Positions 34,045 to 44,475 of a DNA stretch of 64,000 bases are shown in pieces. The DNA lies in contig CP136069.1 of NCBI GenBank assembly GCA_032622095.1, forward strand, positions 49,396,760 through 49,460,759. Direction: 5' to 3'. The first letter of the stretch is position 1, and each line of letters opens with the position of its first letter. Below the pieces are notes generated by a model. It was not told the DNA's origin. It made no database searches and saw only the letters and a program-made list of their open reading frames with translations. The stretch is from Siphonodentalium dalli. Its lineage: Eukaryota > Mollusca > Scaphopoda > Gadilida > Siphonodentaliidae. A program made the translations under genes and the position numbers.

Positions 34045-35293
34045 CTAGCCGATGAGCCCGACGTTGTCCGGGCTATTCAAAAACCAAATTTCAAGTCGAT
34101 AGCTCCACCCGTTTCCGAGATCTCGTCTGCGCATGCGCGAAGCTGGAGTCGCACGGGCTCGGCGATCCGATAAATTTCGTATCCGGGGCAAGATACATTC
34201 ACATAGCAAATTTCAAGTCGATAGCTCCACCCGTTTCCGAGATCTCGTCTGTGCATGCGCGAAGCAGGCGCAGCACGGGCTCGCCAATACGACAACGACG
34301 ACCGCCTGGTCAAACTACACACAAGTACCAAGTTTCGTCCCGATCGGTCGAGAATCGTAGATTTGTATAAATGACAGACAAACATACAGACAGACAGACA
34401 GACAGACAGAGGTCTTCAAAATATATATGAGACTAGCCGATGAGCCCGACGTTGTCCGGGCTATTCAAAAACCAAATTTCAAGTCGATAGCTCTACCCGT
34501 TTCCTAGATCTGGTCTGCGCATGCGCGAAGCTGGCGTCGCACGGGCTCGGCGACCCGATAAAATTCGTATCCGGGGCAAGATACATTCAGATACCAAATT
34601 TCAAGTCGATTGCTCCACCCGTTTCCGAGATCTCGTCTGCGCATGCGCGAAGCTGACGTCGCACGGGCTCAGCGACCCGATCAAATTCGTATCTGGGGCA
34701 AGATACATTCACATAGCAAATTTCAAGTCGATAGCTCCACCCGTTTCCGAGATTCGTCTGCGCATGCGCGAAGCGGGCGCCGCACGGGCTCGCCAATACG
34801 ACAACGTCCACCGCCTGGTCAAACTACACACACGTACCAGTTTTCGTCCCGATCGGTCGAGAATCGTAGATTTGTATAAATGACAGACAAACATACAGAC
34901 AGACAGACAAACAGAGGTCTTCAAAATATATATGAGACTAGCCGATGAGCCCGACGTTGTCCAGGCTATTCAAAAACCGACGAAATTTGTATCCGGGGCA
35001 AGATACATTGACATAGCAAATTTCAAGTCGATAGCTCCACCCGTTTCCGAGATCTGGTCTGCGCATGCGCGAAGCTGGCGTCGCACGGGCTCGGCGACCC
35101 GATAAAATTCTTATCCGGGGCAAGATACATTCACATACCAAATTTCAAGTCGATAGCTCCACCCGTTTCCGAGATCTCGTCTACGCATGCGCTGCACGGA
35201 CTCGCCAATACGAAAACGACCACCGCCTGATCAAACTACACACACGTACCAAGTTTCGTCCCGATCGGTGGAGAATCGTAGATTTGTTTAAAG

Positions 35294-35331
<38 letters not shown>

Positions 35332-35353
35332 GGTCTTCAAAATATATATGAGA
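34045..35353 (-). mobile_element. Unit alpha-beta-delta
   Basis: 388, 505 and 416 bp, starting at 34045, 34433 and 34938. This delta is the only one with an A-end. It is also the only delta not followed by alpha. Confidence 0.7.
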
Positions 35354-36857
35354 CTAGCCGATGAGCCCGACGTTGTCCGGGCTATTCAAAAACCAAATTT
35401 CAAGTCGATAGCTCTACCCGTTTCCGAGATCTGGTCTGCGCATGCGCGAAGCTGGCGTCGCACGGGCTCGGCGACCCGATAAAATTCGTATCCGGGGCAA
35501 GATACATTCAGATACCAAATTTCAAGTCGATTGCTCCACCCGTTTCCGAGATCTCGTCTGCGCATGCGCGAAGCTGACGTCACACGGGCTCAGCGACCCG
35601 ATAAAATTCGTATCTGGGGCAAGATACATTCACATAGCAAATTTCAAGTCGATAACTCCACCCGTTTCCGAGATTCGTCTGCGCATGCGCGAAGCGGGCG
35701 CCGCACGGGCTCGCCAATACGACAACGTCCACCGCCTGGTCAAACTACACACACGTACCAGTTTTCGTCCCGATCGGTCGAGAATCGTAGATTTGTATAA
35801 ATGACAGACAAACATACAGACAGACAGACAAACAAACAGAGGTCTTCAAAATATATATGAGACTAGCCGATGAGCCCGACGTTGTCCGGGCTATTCAAAA
35901 ACAAAATTTCAAGTCGATAGCTCCTCCAGTTTCCGAGATCTGGTCTGCGCATGCGCGAAGCTGGCGTCGCACGGGCTCGGCGGCCCGATATAATTCGTAT
36001 CCGGGCCAAGATACGTTCTCATAGCAAATTTCAAGTCGATAGCTCCACCCGTTTCCGAGATCTCGTCTGCGCATGCGCGAAGCTGGCGTCGCACGGGCTC
36101 GGCGGCCCGATAAAATTCGTATCCTGGGCAAGATACGTTCACATAGCAAATTTCAAGTCGATAGCTCCACCCGTTTCCGAGATCTCGTCTGCGCATGCGC
36201 GAAGCTGGTGTCGCACGGGCTCGGCGACCCGATAAAATTCGTATCAGGGGCAAGATACATTCACATAGCAAATTTCAAGTCGATAGCTCCACCCGTTTCC
36301 GAGATCTCGTCTGCGCATGCGCGAAGCGGGCGCCGCACGGGCTCGCCAATACGACAACGTTCACCGCCTGGTCAAACTACACACACGTACCAAGTTTCGT
36401 CCCGATCGGTCGAGAATCGTAGATTTGTATAAATGACAGACAGACAGACAAACAAACAAACAAACAGAGGTCTTCAAAATATATATGAGACTAGCCGATG
36501 AGCCCGACGTTGTCCAGGCTATTCAAAAACCGACGAAATTTGTATCCGGGGCAAGATACATTGACATAGCAAATTTCAAGTCGATAGCTCCACCCGTTTC
36601 CGAGATCTGGTCTGCGCATGCGCGAAGCTGGCGTCGAACGGGCTCGGCGACCCGATAAAATTCTTATCCGGGGCAAGATACATTCACATACCAAATTTCA
36701 AGTCGATAGCTCCACCCGTTTCCGAGATCTCGTCTACGCATGCGCTGCACGGTCGTCGCACGGGCTCGCCAATACGAAAACGACCACCGCCTGATCAAAC
36801 TACACACACGTACCAAGTTTCGTCCCGATCGGTGGAGAATCGTAGATTTGTTTAAAG

Positions 36858-36895
<38 letters not shown>

Positions 36896-36917
36896 TTGTA
36901 TCAAAATATCTAATAGA
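35354..36917 (-). mobile_element. Unit beta-gamma-delta
   Basis: 509, 628 and 427 bp, starting at 35354, 35863 and 36491. Delta here carries a GTCGAACGGGCTCG variant that recurs at 40094. This links those two units by descent. Confidence 0.7.
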
Positions 36918-37869
36918 CTAGCCGATGAGCCCGACGTTGTCCGGGCTATTCAAAAACCAAATTTCAAGTCGATAGCTCCACCCGTTTCCGAGATCTCGTC
37001 TGCGCATGCGCGAAGCTGGCGTCGCACGGGCTCGGCGATCCGATAAATTTCGTATCCGGGGCAAGATACATTCACATAGCAAATTTCAAGTCGATAGCTC
37101 CACCCGTTTCCGAGATCTCGTCTGTGCATGCGCGAAGCAGGCGCAGCACGGGCTCGCCAATACGACAACGACGACCGCCTGGTCAAACTACACACAAGTA
37201 CCAAGTTTCGTCCCGATCGGTCGAGAATCGTAGATTTGTATAAATGACAGACAAACATACAGACAGACAGACAGAGGTCTTCAAAATATATATGAGACTA
37301 GCCGATGAGCCCGACGTTGTCCGGGCTATTCAAAAACAAAATTTCAAGTCGATAGCTCTGCCCGTTTCCGAGATCTGGTCTGCGCATGCGTGAAGCTGGC
37401 GTCGCACGGGCTCGGCGACCCGATAAAATTCGTATCCGGGGCAAGATACATTCAGATACCAAATTTCAAGTCGATTGCTCCACCCGTTTCCGAGATCTCG
37501 TCTGCGCATGCGCGAAGCTGGCGTCGCACGGGCTCGGCGGCCCGATAAAATTCGTATCCTGGGCAAGATACGTTCACATAGCAAATTTCAAGTCGATAGC
37601 TCCACCCGTTTCCGAGATCTCGTCTGCGCATGCGCGAAGCTGGTGTCGCACGGGCTCGGCGACCCGATAAAATTCGTATCAGGGGCAAGATACATTCACA
37701 TAGCAAATTTCAAGTCGATAGCTCCACCCGTTTCCGAGATCTCGTCTGCGCATGCGCGAAGCGGGCGCCGCACGGGCTCGCCAATACGACAACGTTCACC
37801 GCCTGGTCAAACTACACACACGTACCAAGTTTCGTCCCGATCGGTGGAGAATCGTAGATTTGTTTAAAG

Positions 37870-37907
<38 letters not shown>

Positions 37908-37929
37908 TTGTATCAAAATATCTAATAGA
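36918..37929 (-). mobile_element. Unit alpha plus beta/gamma hybrid
   Basis: 380 and 632 bp, starting at 36918 and 37298. The second begins as beta, continues as gamma after about 37520 and ends with a B-end, a mosaic of three types. Confidence 0.7.
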
Positions 37930-40460
37930 CTAGCCGATGAGCCCGACGTTGTCCGGGCTATTCAAAAACCAAATTTCAAGTCGATAGCTCCACCCGTTTC
38001 CGAGATCTCGTCTGCGCATGCGCGAAGCTGGCGTCGCACGGGCTCGGCGATCCGATAAATTTCGTATCCGGGGCAAGATACATTCACATTGCAAATTTCA
38101 AGTCGATAGCTCCACCCGTTTCCGAGATCTCGTCTGTGCATGCGCGAAGCAGGCGCAGCACGGGCTCGCCAATACGACAACGACGACCGCCTGGTCAAAC
38201 TACACACAAGTACCAAGTTTCGTCCCGATCGGTCGAGAATCGTAGATTTGTATAAATGACAGACAAACATACAGACAGACAGACAGAGGTCTTCAAAATA
38301 TATATGAGACTAGCCGATGAGCCCGACGTTGTCCGGGCTATTCAAAAACAAAATTTCAAGTCGATAGCTCTGCCCGTTTCCGAGATCTGATCTGCGCATG
38401 CGCGAAGCTGGCGTCGCACGGGCTCGGCGACCCGATAAAATTCGTATCCGGGGCAAGATACATTCAGATACCAAATTTCAAGTCGATTGCTCCACCCGTT
38501 TCCGAGATCTCGTCTGCGCATGCGCGAAGCTGACGTCGCACGGGCTCGGCGACCGGATAAAATTCGTATCCGGGGCAAGATACATTCACATAGCAAATTT
38601 CAAGTCGATAGCTCCACCCGTTTCCGAGATTCCTCTGCGCATGCGCGAAGCGGGCGCCGCACGGGCTCGCCAATACGACAACGTCCACCGCCTGGTCAAA
38701 CTACACACACGTACCAAGTTTCGTCCCGATCGGTCGAGAATCGTAGATTTGTATAAATGACAGACAAACATACAGACAGACAGACAAACAAACAGAGGTC
38801 TTCAAAATATATATGAGACTAGCCGATGAGCCCGACGTTGTCCGGGCTATTCAAAAACAAAATTTCAAGTCGATAGCTCCTCCCGTTTCGGAGATCTGGT
38901 CCGCGCATGCGCGAAGCTGGCGTCGCACGGGCTCGGCGACCCGATATAATTCGTATCCGGGCCAAGATACGTTCACATAGCAAATTTCAAGTCGATAGCT
39001 CCACCCGTTTCCGAGATCTCGTCTGCGCATGCGCGAAGCTGGTGTCGCACGGGCTCGGCGACCCGATAAAATTCGTATCCGGGGCAAGATACATTCACAT
39101 AGCAAATTTCAAGTCGATAGCTCCACCCGTTTCCGAGATCTCGTCTGCGCATGCGCGAAGCGGGCGCCGCACGGGCTCGCCAATACGACAACGTTCACCG
39201 CCTGGTCAAACTACACACACGTACCAAGTTTCGTCCCGATCGGTCGAGAATCGTAGATTTGTATAAATGACAGACAAACATACAGACAGACAGACAAACA
39301 AACAGAGGTCTTCAAAATATATATGAGACTAGCCGATGAGCCCGACGTTGTCCGGGCTATTCAAAAACAAAATTTCAAGCTCCACCCGTTTCCGAGATCT
39401 CGTCTACGCATGCGCTGCACGGGCGTCGCACGGGCTCGCCAATACGACAACGTCCACCGCCTGGTCAAACTACACACACGTACCAAGTTTCGTCCCGATC
39501 GGTCGAGAATCGTAGATTTGTATAAATGACAGACAAACATACAGACAGACAGACAAACAAACAGAGGTCTTCAAAATATATATGAGACTAGCCGATGAGC
39601 CCGACGTTGTCCGGGCTATTCAAAAACAAAATTACAAGTCGATAGCTCCTCCCGTTTCCGAGATCTGGTCTGCGCATGCGCGAAGCTGGCGTCGCACGGG
39701 CTCGGCGACCCGATATAATTCGTATCCGGGCCAAGATACGTTCACATAGCAAATTTCAAGTCGATAGCTCCACCCGTTTCCGAGATCTCGTCTGCGCATG
39801 CGCGAAGCTGGTGTCGCACGGGCTCGGCGACCCGATAAAATTCGTATCCGGGGCAAGATACATTCACATAGCAAATTTCAAGTCGATAGCTCCACCCGTT
39901 TCCGAGATCTCGTCTGCGCATGCGCGAAGCGGGCGCCGCACGGGCTCGCCAATACGACAACGTTCACCGCCTGGTCAAACTACACACACGTACCAAGTTT
40001 CGTCCCGATCGGTCGAGAATCGTAGATTTGTATAAATGACAGACAGACAGACAAACAAACAAACAAACAGAGGTCTTCAAAATATATTTGAGACTAGCCG
40101 ATGAGCCCGACGTTGTCCAGGCTATTCAAAAACCGACGAAATTTGTATCCGGGGCAAGATACATTGACATAGCAAATTTCAAGTCGATAGCTCCACCCGT
40201 TTCCGAGATCTGGTCTGCGCATGCGCGAAGCTGGCGTCGAACGGGCTCGGCGACCCGATAAAATTCTTATCCGGGGCAAGATACATTCACATACCAAATT
40301 TCAAGTCGATAGCTCCACCCGTTTCCGAGATCTCGTCTACGCATGCGCTGCACGGGCGTCGCACGGGCTCGCCAATACGAAAACGACCACCGCCTGATCA
40401 AACTACACACACGTACCAAGTTTCGTCCCGATCGGTGGAGAATCGTAGATTTGTTTAAAG

Positions 40461-40498
<38 letters not shown>

Positions 40499-40520
40499 TT
40501 GTATCAAAATATCTAATAGA
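37930..40520 (-). mobile_element. Unit alpha-beta-gamma'-epsilon-gamma'-delta
   Basis: 380, 509, 510, 259, 506 and 427 bp, starting at 37930, 38310, 38819, 39329, 39588 and 40094. Gamma' is gamma with one module fewer. The 259 bp element has one module and an A-end. Confidence 0.7.
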
Positions 40521-42279
40521 CTAGCCGATGAGCCCGACGTTGTCCGGGCTATTCAAAAACCAAATTTCAAGTCGATAGCTCCACCCGTTTCCGAGATCTC
40601 GTCTGCGCATCGCGCGAAGCTGGCGTCGCACGGGCTCGGCGATCCGATAAATTTCGTATCCGGGGCAAGATACATTCACATAGCAAATTTCAAGTCGATA
40701 GCTCCACCCGTTTCCGAGATCTCGTCTGTGCATGCGCGAAGCAGGAGCAGCACGGGCTCGCCAATACGACAACGACGACCGCCTGGTCAAACTACACACA
40801 AGTACCAAGTTTCGTCCCGATCGGTCGAGAATCGTAGATTTGTATAAATGACAGACAAACATACAGACAGACAGACAGACAGACAGAGGTCTTCAAAATA
40901 TATATGAGACTAGCCGATGAGCCCGACGTTGTCCGGGCTATTCAAAAACCAAATTTCAAGTCGATAGCTCTACCCGTTTCCGAGATCTGGTCTGCGCATG
41001 CGCGAAGCTGGCGTCGCACGGGCTCGGCGACCCGATAAAATTCGTATCCGGGGCAAGATACATTCACATACCAAATTTCAAGTCGATTGCTCCACCCGTT
41101 TCCGAGATCTCGTCTGCGCATGCGCGAAGCTGACGTCGCACGGGCTCGGCGACCCGATAAAATTCGTATCCGGGGCAAGATACATTCACATAGCAAATTT
41201 CAAGTCGATAGCTCCACCCGTTTCCGAGATTCGTCTGCGCATGCGCGAAGCGGGCGCCGCACGGGCTCGCCAATACGACAACGTTCACCGCCTGGTCAAA
41301 CTACACACACGTACCAAGTTTCGTCCCGATCGGTCGAGAATCGTAGATTTGTATAAATGACAGACAGACAGACAAACAAACAAACAAACAGAGGTCTTCA
41401 AAATATATATGAGACTAGCCGATGAGCCCGACGTTGTCCGGGCTATTCAAAAACCAAATTTCAAGTCGATAGCTCTACCCGTTTCCGAGATCTGGTATGC
41501 GCATGCGCAAAACTGGCGTCGCACGGACTCGGCGACCCGATAAAATTCGTATCCGGGGCAAGATACATTCACATACCAAATTTCAAGTCGATAGCTCCAT
41601 CCGTTTGCGAGATCTCGTCTGCGCATGTGCGTAGCTGGCATCGCACGGGCTCGGCGACCCGATAAAATTCGTATCCGGGGCAAGATACATTCACATACCA
41701 AATTTCAAGTCGATAGCTCCACCCGTTTCCGATATCTCGTCTGCGCATGCGCGAATCGGGCGCCGCACGGGCTCGTCAATACGACAACGTCCACCGCCTG
41801 GTCAAACTACACACACGTACCAAGTTTCGTCCCGATCGGTCGAGAATCGTAGATTTGTATTAATGACAGACAAACATACATACAGACAGAGGTCTTCAAA
41901 ATATATATGAGACTAGCCGATGAGCCCGACGTTGTCCAGGCTATTCAAAAACCGACGAAATTTGTATCCGGGGCAAGATACATTGACATAGCAAATTTCA
42001 AGTCGATAGCTCCACCCGTTTCCGAGATCTGGTCTGCGCATGCGCGAAGCTGGCGTCGCACGGGCTCGGCGACCCGATAAAATTCTTATCCGGGGCAAGA
42101 TACATTCACATACCAAATTTCAAGTCGATAGCTCCACCCTTTTCCGAGATCTCGTCTACGCATGCGCTGCACGGGCGTCGCACGGGCTCGCCAATACGAA
42201 AACGACCACCGCCTGGTCAAACTACACACACGTACCAAGTTTCGTCCCGATCGGTGGAGAATCGTAGATTTGTTTAAAG

Positions 42280-42317
<38 letters not shown>

Positions 42318-42339
42318 TTGTATCAAAATATATAATAGA
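40521..42339 (-). mobile_element. Unit alpha-beta-variant-delta
   Basis: 389, 505, 498 and 427 bp, starting at 40521, 40910, 41415 and 41913. Alpha has an insertion that breaks the palindrome (GCGCATCGCGCG, about 40606). The third element is more diverged than its neighbours (GCGCATGCGCAAAACTGG, CATGTGCGTAGCTGG), so it is probably an older copy. Confidence 0.7.
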
Positions 42340-43233
42340 CTAGCCGATGAGCCCGACGTTGTCCGGGCTATTCAAAAACCAAATTTCAAGTCGATAGCTC
42401 CACCCGTTTCCGAGATCTCGTCTGCGCATGCTCGAAGCTGGCGTCGCACGGGCTCGGCGATCCGATAAATTTCGTATCCGGGGCAAGATACATTCACATA
42501 GCAAATTTCAAGTCGATAGCTCCACCCGTTTCCGAGATCTCGTCTGTGCATGCGCGAAGCAGGCGCAGCACGGGCTCGCCAATACGACAACGTCCACCGC
42601 CTGGTCAAACTACACACACGTACCAAGTTTCGTCCCGATCGGTCGAGAATCGTAGATTTGTATAAATGACAGACAAACATACAGACAGACAGACAAACAA
42701 ACAGAGGTCTTCAAAATATATATGAGACTAGCCGATGAGCCCGACGTTGTCCGGGCTATTCAAAAACAAAATTTCAAGTCGATAGCTCCTCCCGTTTCCG
42801 AGATCTGGTCTGCGCATGCGCGAAGCTGGCGTCGCACGGGCTCGGCGACCCGATATAATTCGTATCCGGGCCAAGATACGTTCACATAGCAAATTTCAAG
42901 TCGATAGCTCCACCCGTTTCCGAGATCTCGTCTGCGCATGCGCGAAGCTGGTGTCGCACGGGCTCGGCGACCCGATAAAATTCGTATCCGGGGCAAGATA
43001 CATTCACATAGCAAATTTCAAGTCGATAGCTCCACCCGTTTCCGAGATCTCGTCTGCGCATGCGCGAAGCGGGCGCCGCACGGGCTCGCCAATACGACAA
43101 CGTTCACCGCCTGGTCAAACTACACACACGTACCAAGTTTCGTCCCGATCGGTCGAGAATCGTAGATTTGTATAAATGACAGACAGACAGACAAACAAAC
43201 AAACAAACAGAGGTCTTCAAAATATATATGAGA
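42340..43233 (-). mobile_element. Unit alpha-gamma'
   Basis: 388 and 506 bp, starting at 42340 and 42728. Beta is missing. The closing part of alpha (ACAACGTCCACCGCC) is of beta type, so beta was probably lost by exchange between alpha and beta. Confidence 0.65.
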
Positions 43234-44079
43234 CTAGCCGATGAGCCCGACGTTGTCCAGGCTATTCAAAAACCGACGAAATTTGTATCCGGGGCAAGAT
43301 ACATTGACATAGCAAATTTCAAGTCGATAGCTCCACCCGTTTCCGAGATCTGGTCTGCGCATGCGCGAAGCTGGCGTCGCACGGGCTCGGCGACCCGATA
43401 AAATTCTTATCCGGGGCAAGATACATTCACATACCAAATTTCAAGTCGATAGCTGTCCGGGCGACGTTGTCCGGGCTATTCAAAAACCAAATTTCAAGTC
43501 GATAGCTCCACCCGTTTCCGAGATCTGGTCTGCGCATGCGCGAAGCTGGCGTCGCACGGACTCGACGACCCGATAAAATTCGTATCCGGGGCAAGACACA
43601 TTCACATACCAAATTTCAAGTCGATAGCTCCACCCGTTTCCGAGATCTCGTCTGCGCATGCGCGAAGCTGGCGTCGCACGGGCTCGGCGACCCGATAAAA
43701 TTCGCATCCGGGGCAAGATACATTCACATACCAAATATCAAGTCGATAGCTCCACCCGTTTCCGAGATCTCGTCTGCGCATGCGCGAAGCTGGCGTCGCA
43801 CGGGCTCGGCGACCCGATAAAATTCGCATCCGGGGCAAGATACATTCACATACCAAATATCAAGTCGATAGCTCCACCCGTTTCCGAGATCTCGTCTGCG
43901 CATGCGCGAAGCGGGCGCCGCACGGGCTCGCCAATACGACAACGTTCACCGCCTGGTCAAACTACACACACGTACCAAGTTTCGTCCCGATCGGTCGAGA
44001 ATCGTAGATTTGTATAAATGACAGACAGACAGACAGACAGACAAACAAACAAACAGAGGTCTTCAAAATATATATGAGA
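43234..44079 (-). mobile_element. Fused element with internal breakpoint
   Basis: A delta start (43234 to about 43454) is joined at GATAGCT/GTCCGGGCGACGTTGTC to a second element that has lost its CTAGCCGATGAGC terminus. The following modules carry the private variants TTCGCATCCGGGG and CCAAATATCAAG in two successive copies. Confidence 0.7.
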
Positions 44080-44407
44080 CTAGCCGATGAGCCCGACGTT
44101 GTCCGGGCTATTCAAAAACAAAATTTCAAGTCGATAGCTCTACCCGTTTCCGAGATCTGGTCTGCGCATGCGCGAAGCTGGCGTCGCACGGGCTCGGCGA
44201 CCCGATAAAATTCGTATCCGGGGCAAGATACATTCACATAGCAAATTTCAAGTCGATAGCTCCACCCGTTTCCGAGATCTCGTCTGCGCATGCGCGAAGC
44301 GGGCGCCGCACGGGCTCGCCAATACGACAACGTTCACCGCCTGGTCAATCTACACACACGTACCAAGTTTCGTCCCGATCGGTCGAGAATCGTAGATTTG
44401 TATTAAT

Positions 44408-44443
<36 letters not shown>

Positions 44444-44475
44444 TACAGACAGAGGTCTTCAAAATATATATGAGA
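44080..44475 (-). mobile_element. Last array element (two modules, 5' edge)
   Basis: 396 bp with a long CAGA tract. Its TC start on the - strand is preceded by host A (plus-strand ...ATGAGATTACAATC). This defines the upstream edge of the whole array. Confidence 0.75.

Larger units (their letters stand above)
20497..44475 (-). mobile_element. ~24 kb head-to-tail array of about 46 Helitron-like elements
   Basis: Every element is on the - strand. On that strand each one starts TCTCATATATATTTTGAAG (A-end) or TCTATTATATATTTTGATAC (B-end), followed by (CTGT)n. It carries one to four ~122 bp modules and ends with the hairpin AGCCCGGACAACGTCGGGCT, CATCGG and CTAG. The CTAG of one element directly precedes the TC of the next, so the junction reads CTAGTC. 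Reading up the + strand, elements begin at 20497, 21002, 22321, 23190, 24310, 25183, 25665, 26053, 26562, 27190, 27602, 27986, 28495, 29128, 29756, 30183, 30567, 30937, 31325, 31834, 32462, 32889, 33273, 33782, 34045, 34433, 34938, 35354, 35863, 36491, 36918, 37298, 37930, 38310, 38819, 39329, 39588, 40094, 40521, 40910, 41415, 41913, 42340, 42728, 43234 and 44080. At the outer 5' edge the host base before TC is A, as expected for Helitron insertion at A|T. No Rep/helicase is present. Open frames here are artefacts of the modules. Confidence 0.85.

Noticed and set aside
20497-44475. Dozens of open frames on both strands of 75-136 codons reading MREAGVARARRPDKIRIRGK or MLCECILPRIRILSGRRARA
   Set aside because: They recur with the 122 bp module, appear in several frames on both strands at once, and 122 is not a multiple of three, so successive modules shift frame. 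They are by-products of a CpG-rich repeat with few stop codons, not genes.
20497-44475. A CRISPR-like array
   Set aside because: Units are adjoining and similar throughout with no unique spacers. The repeats are far longer than CRISPR repeats, there are no cas genes, and the context is animal DNA.
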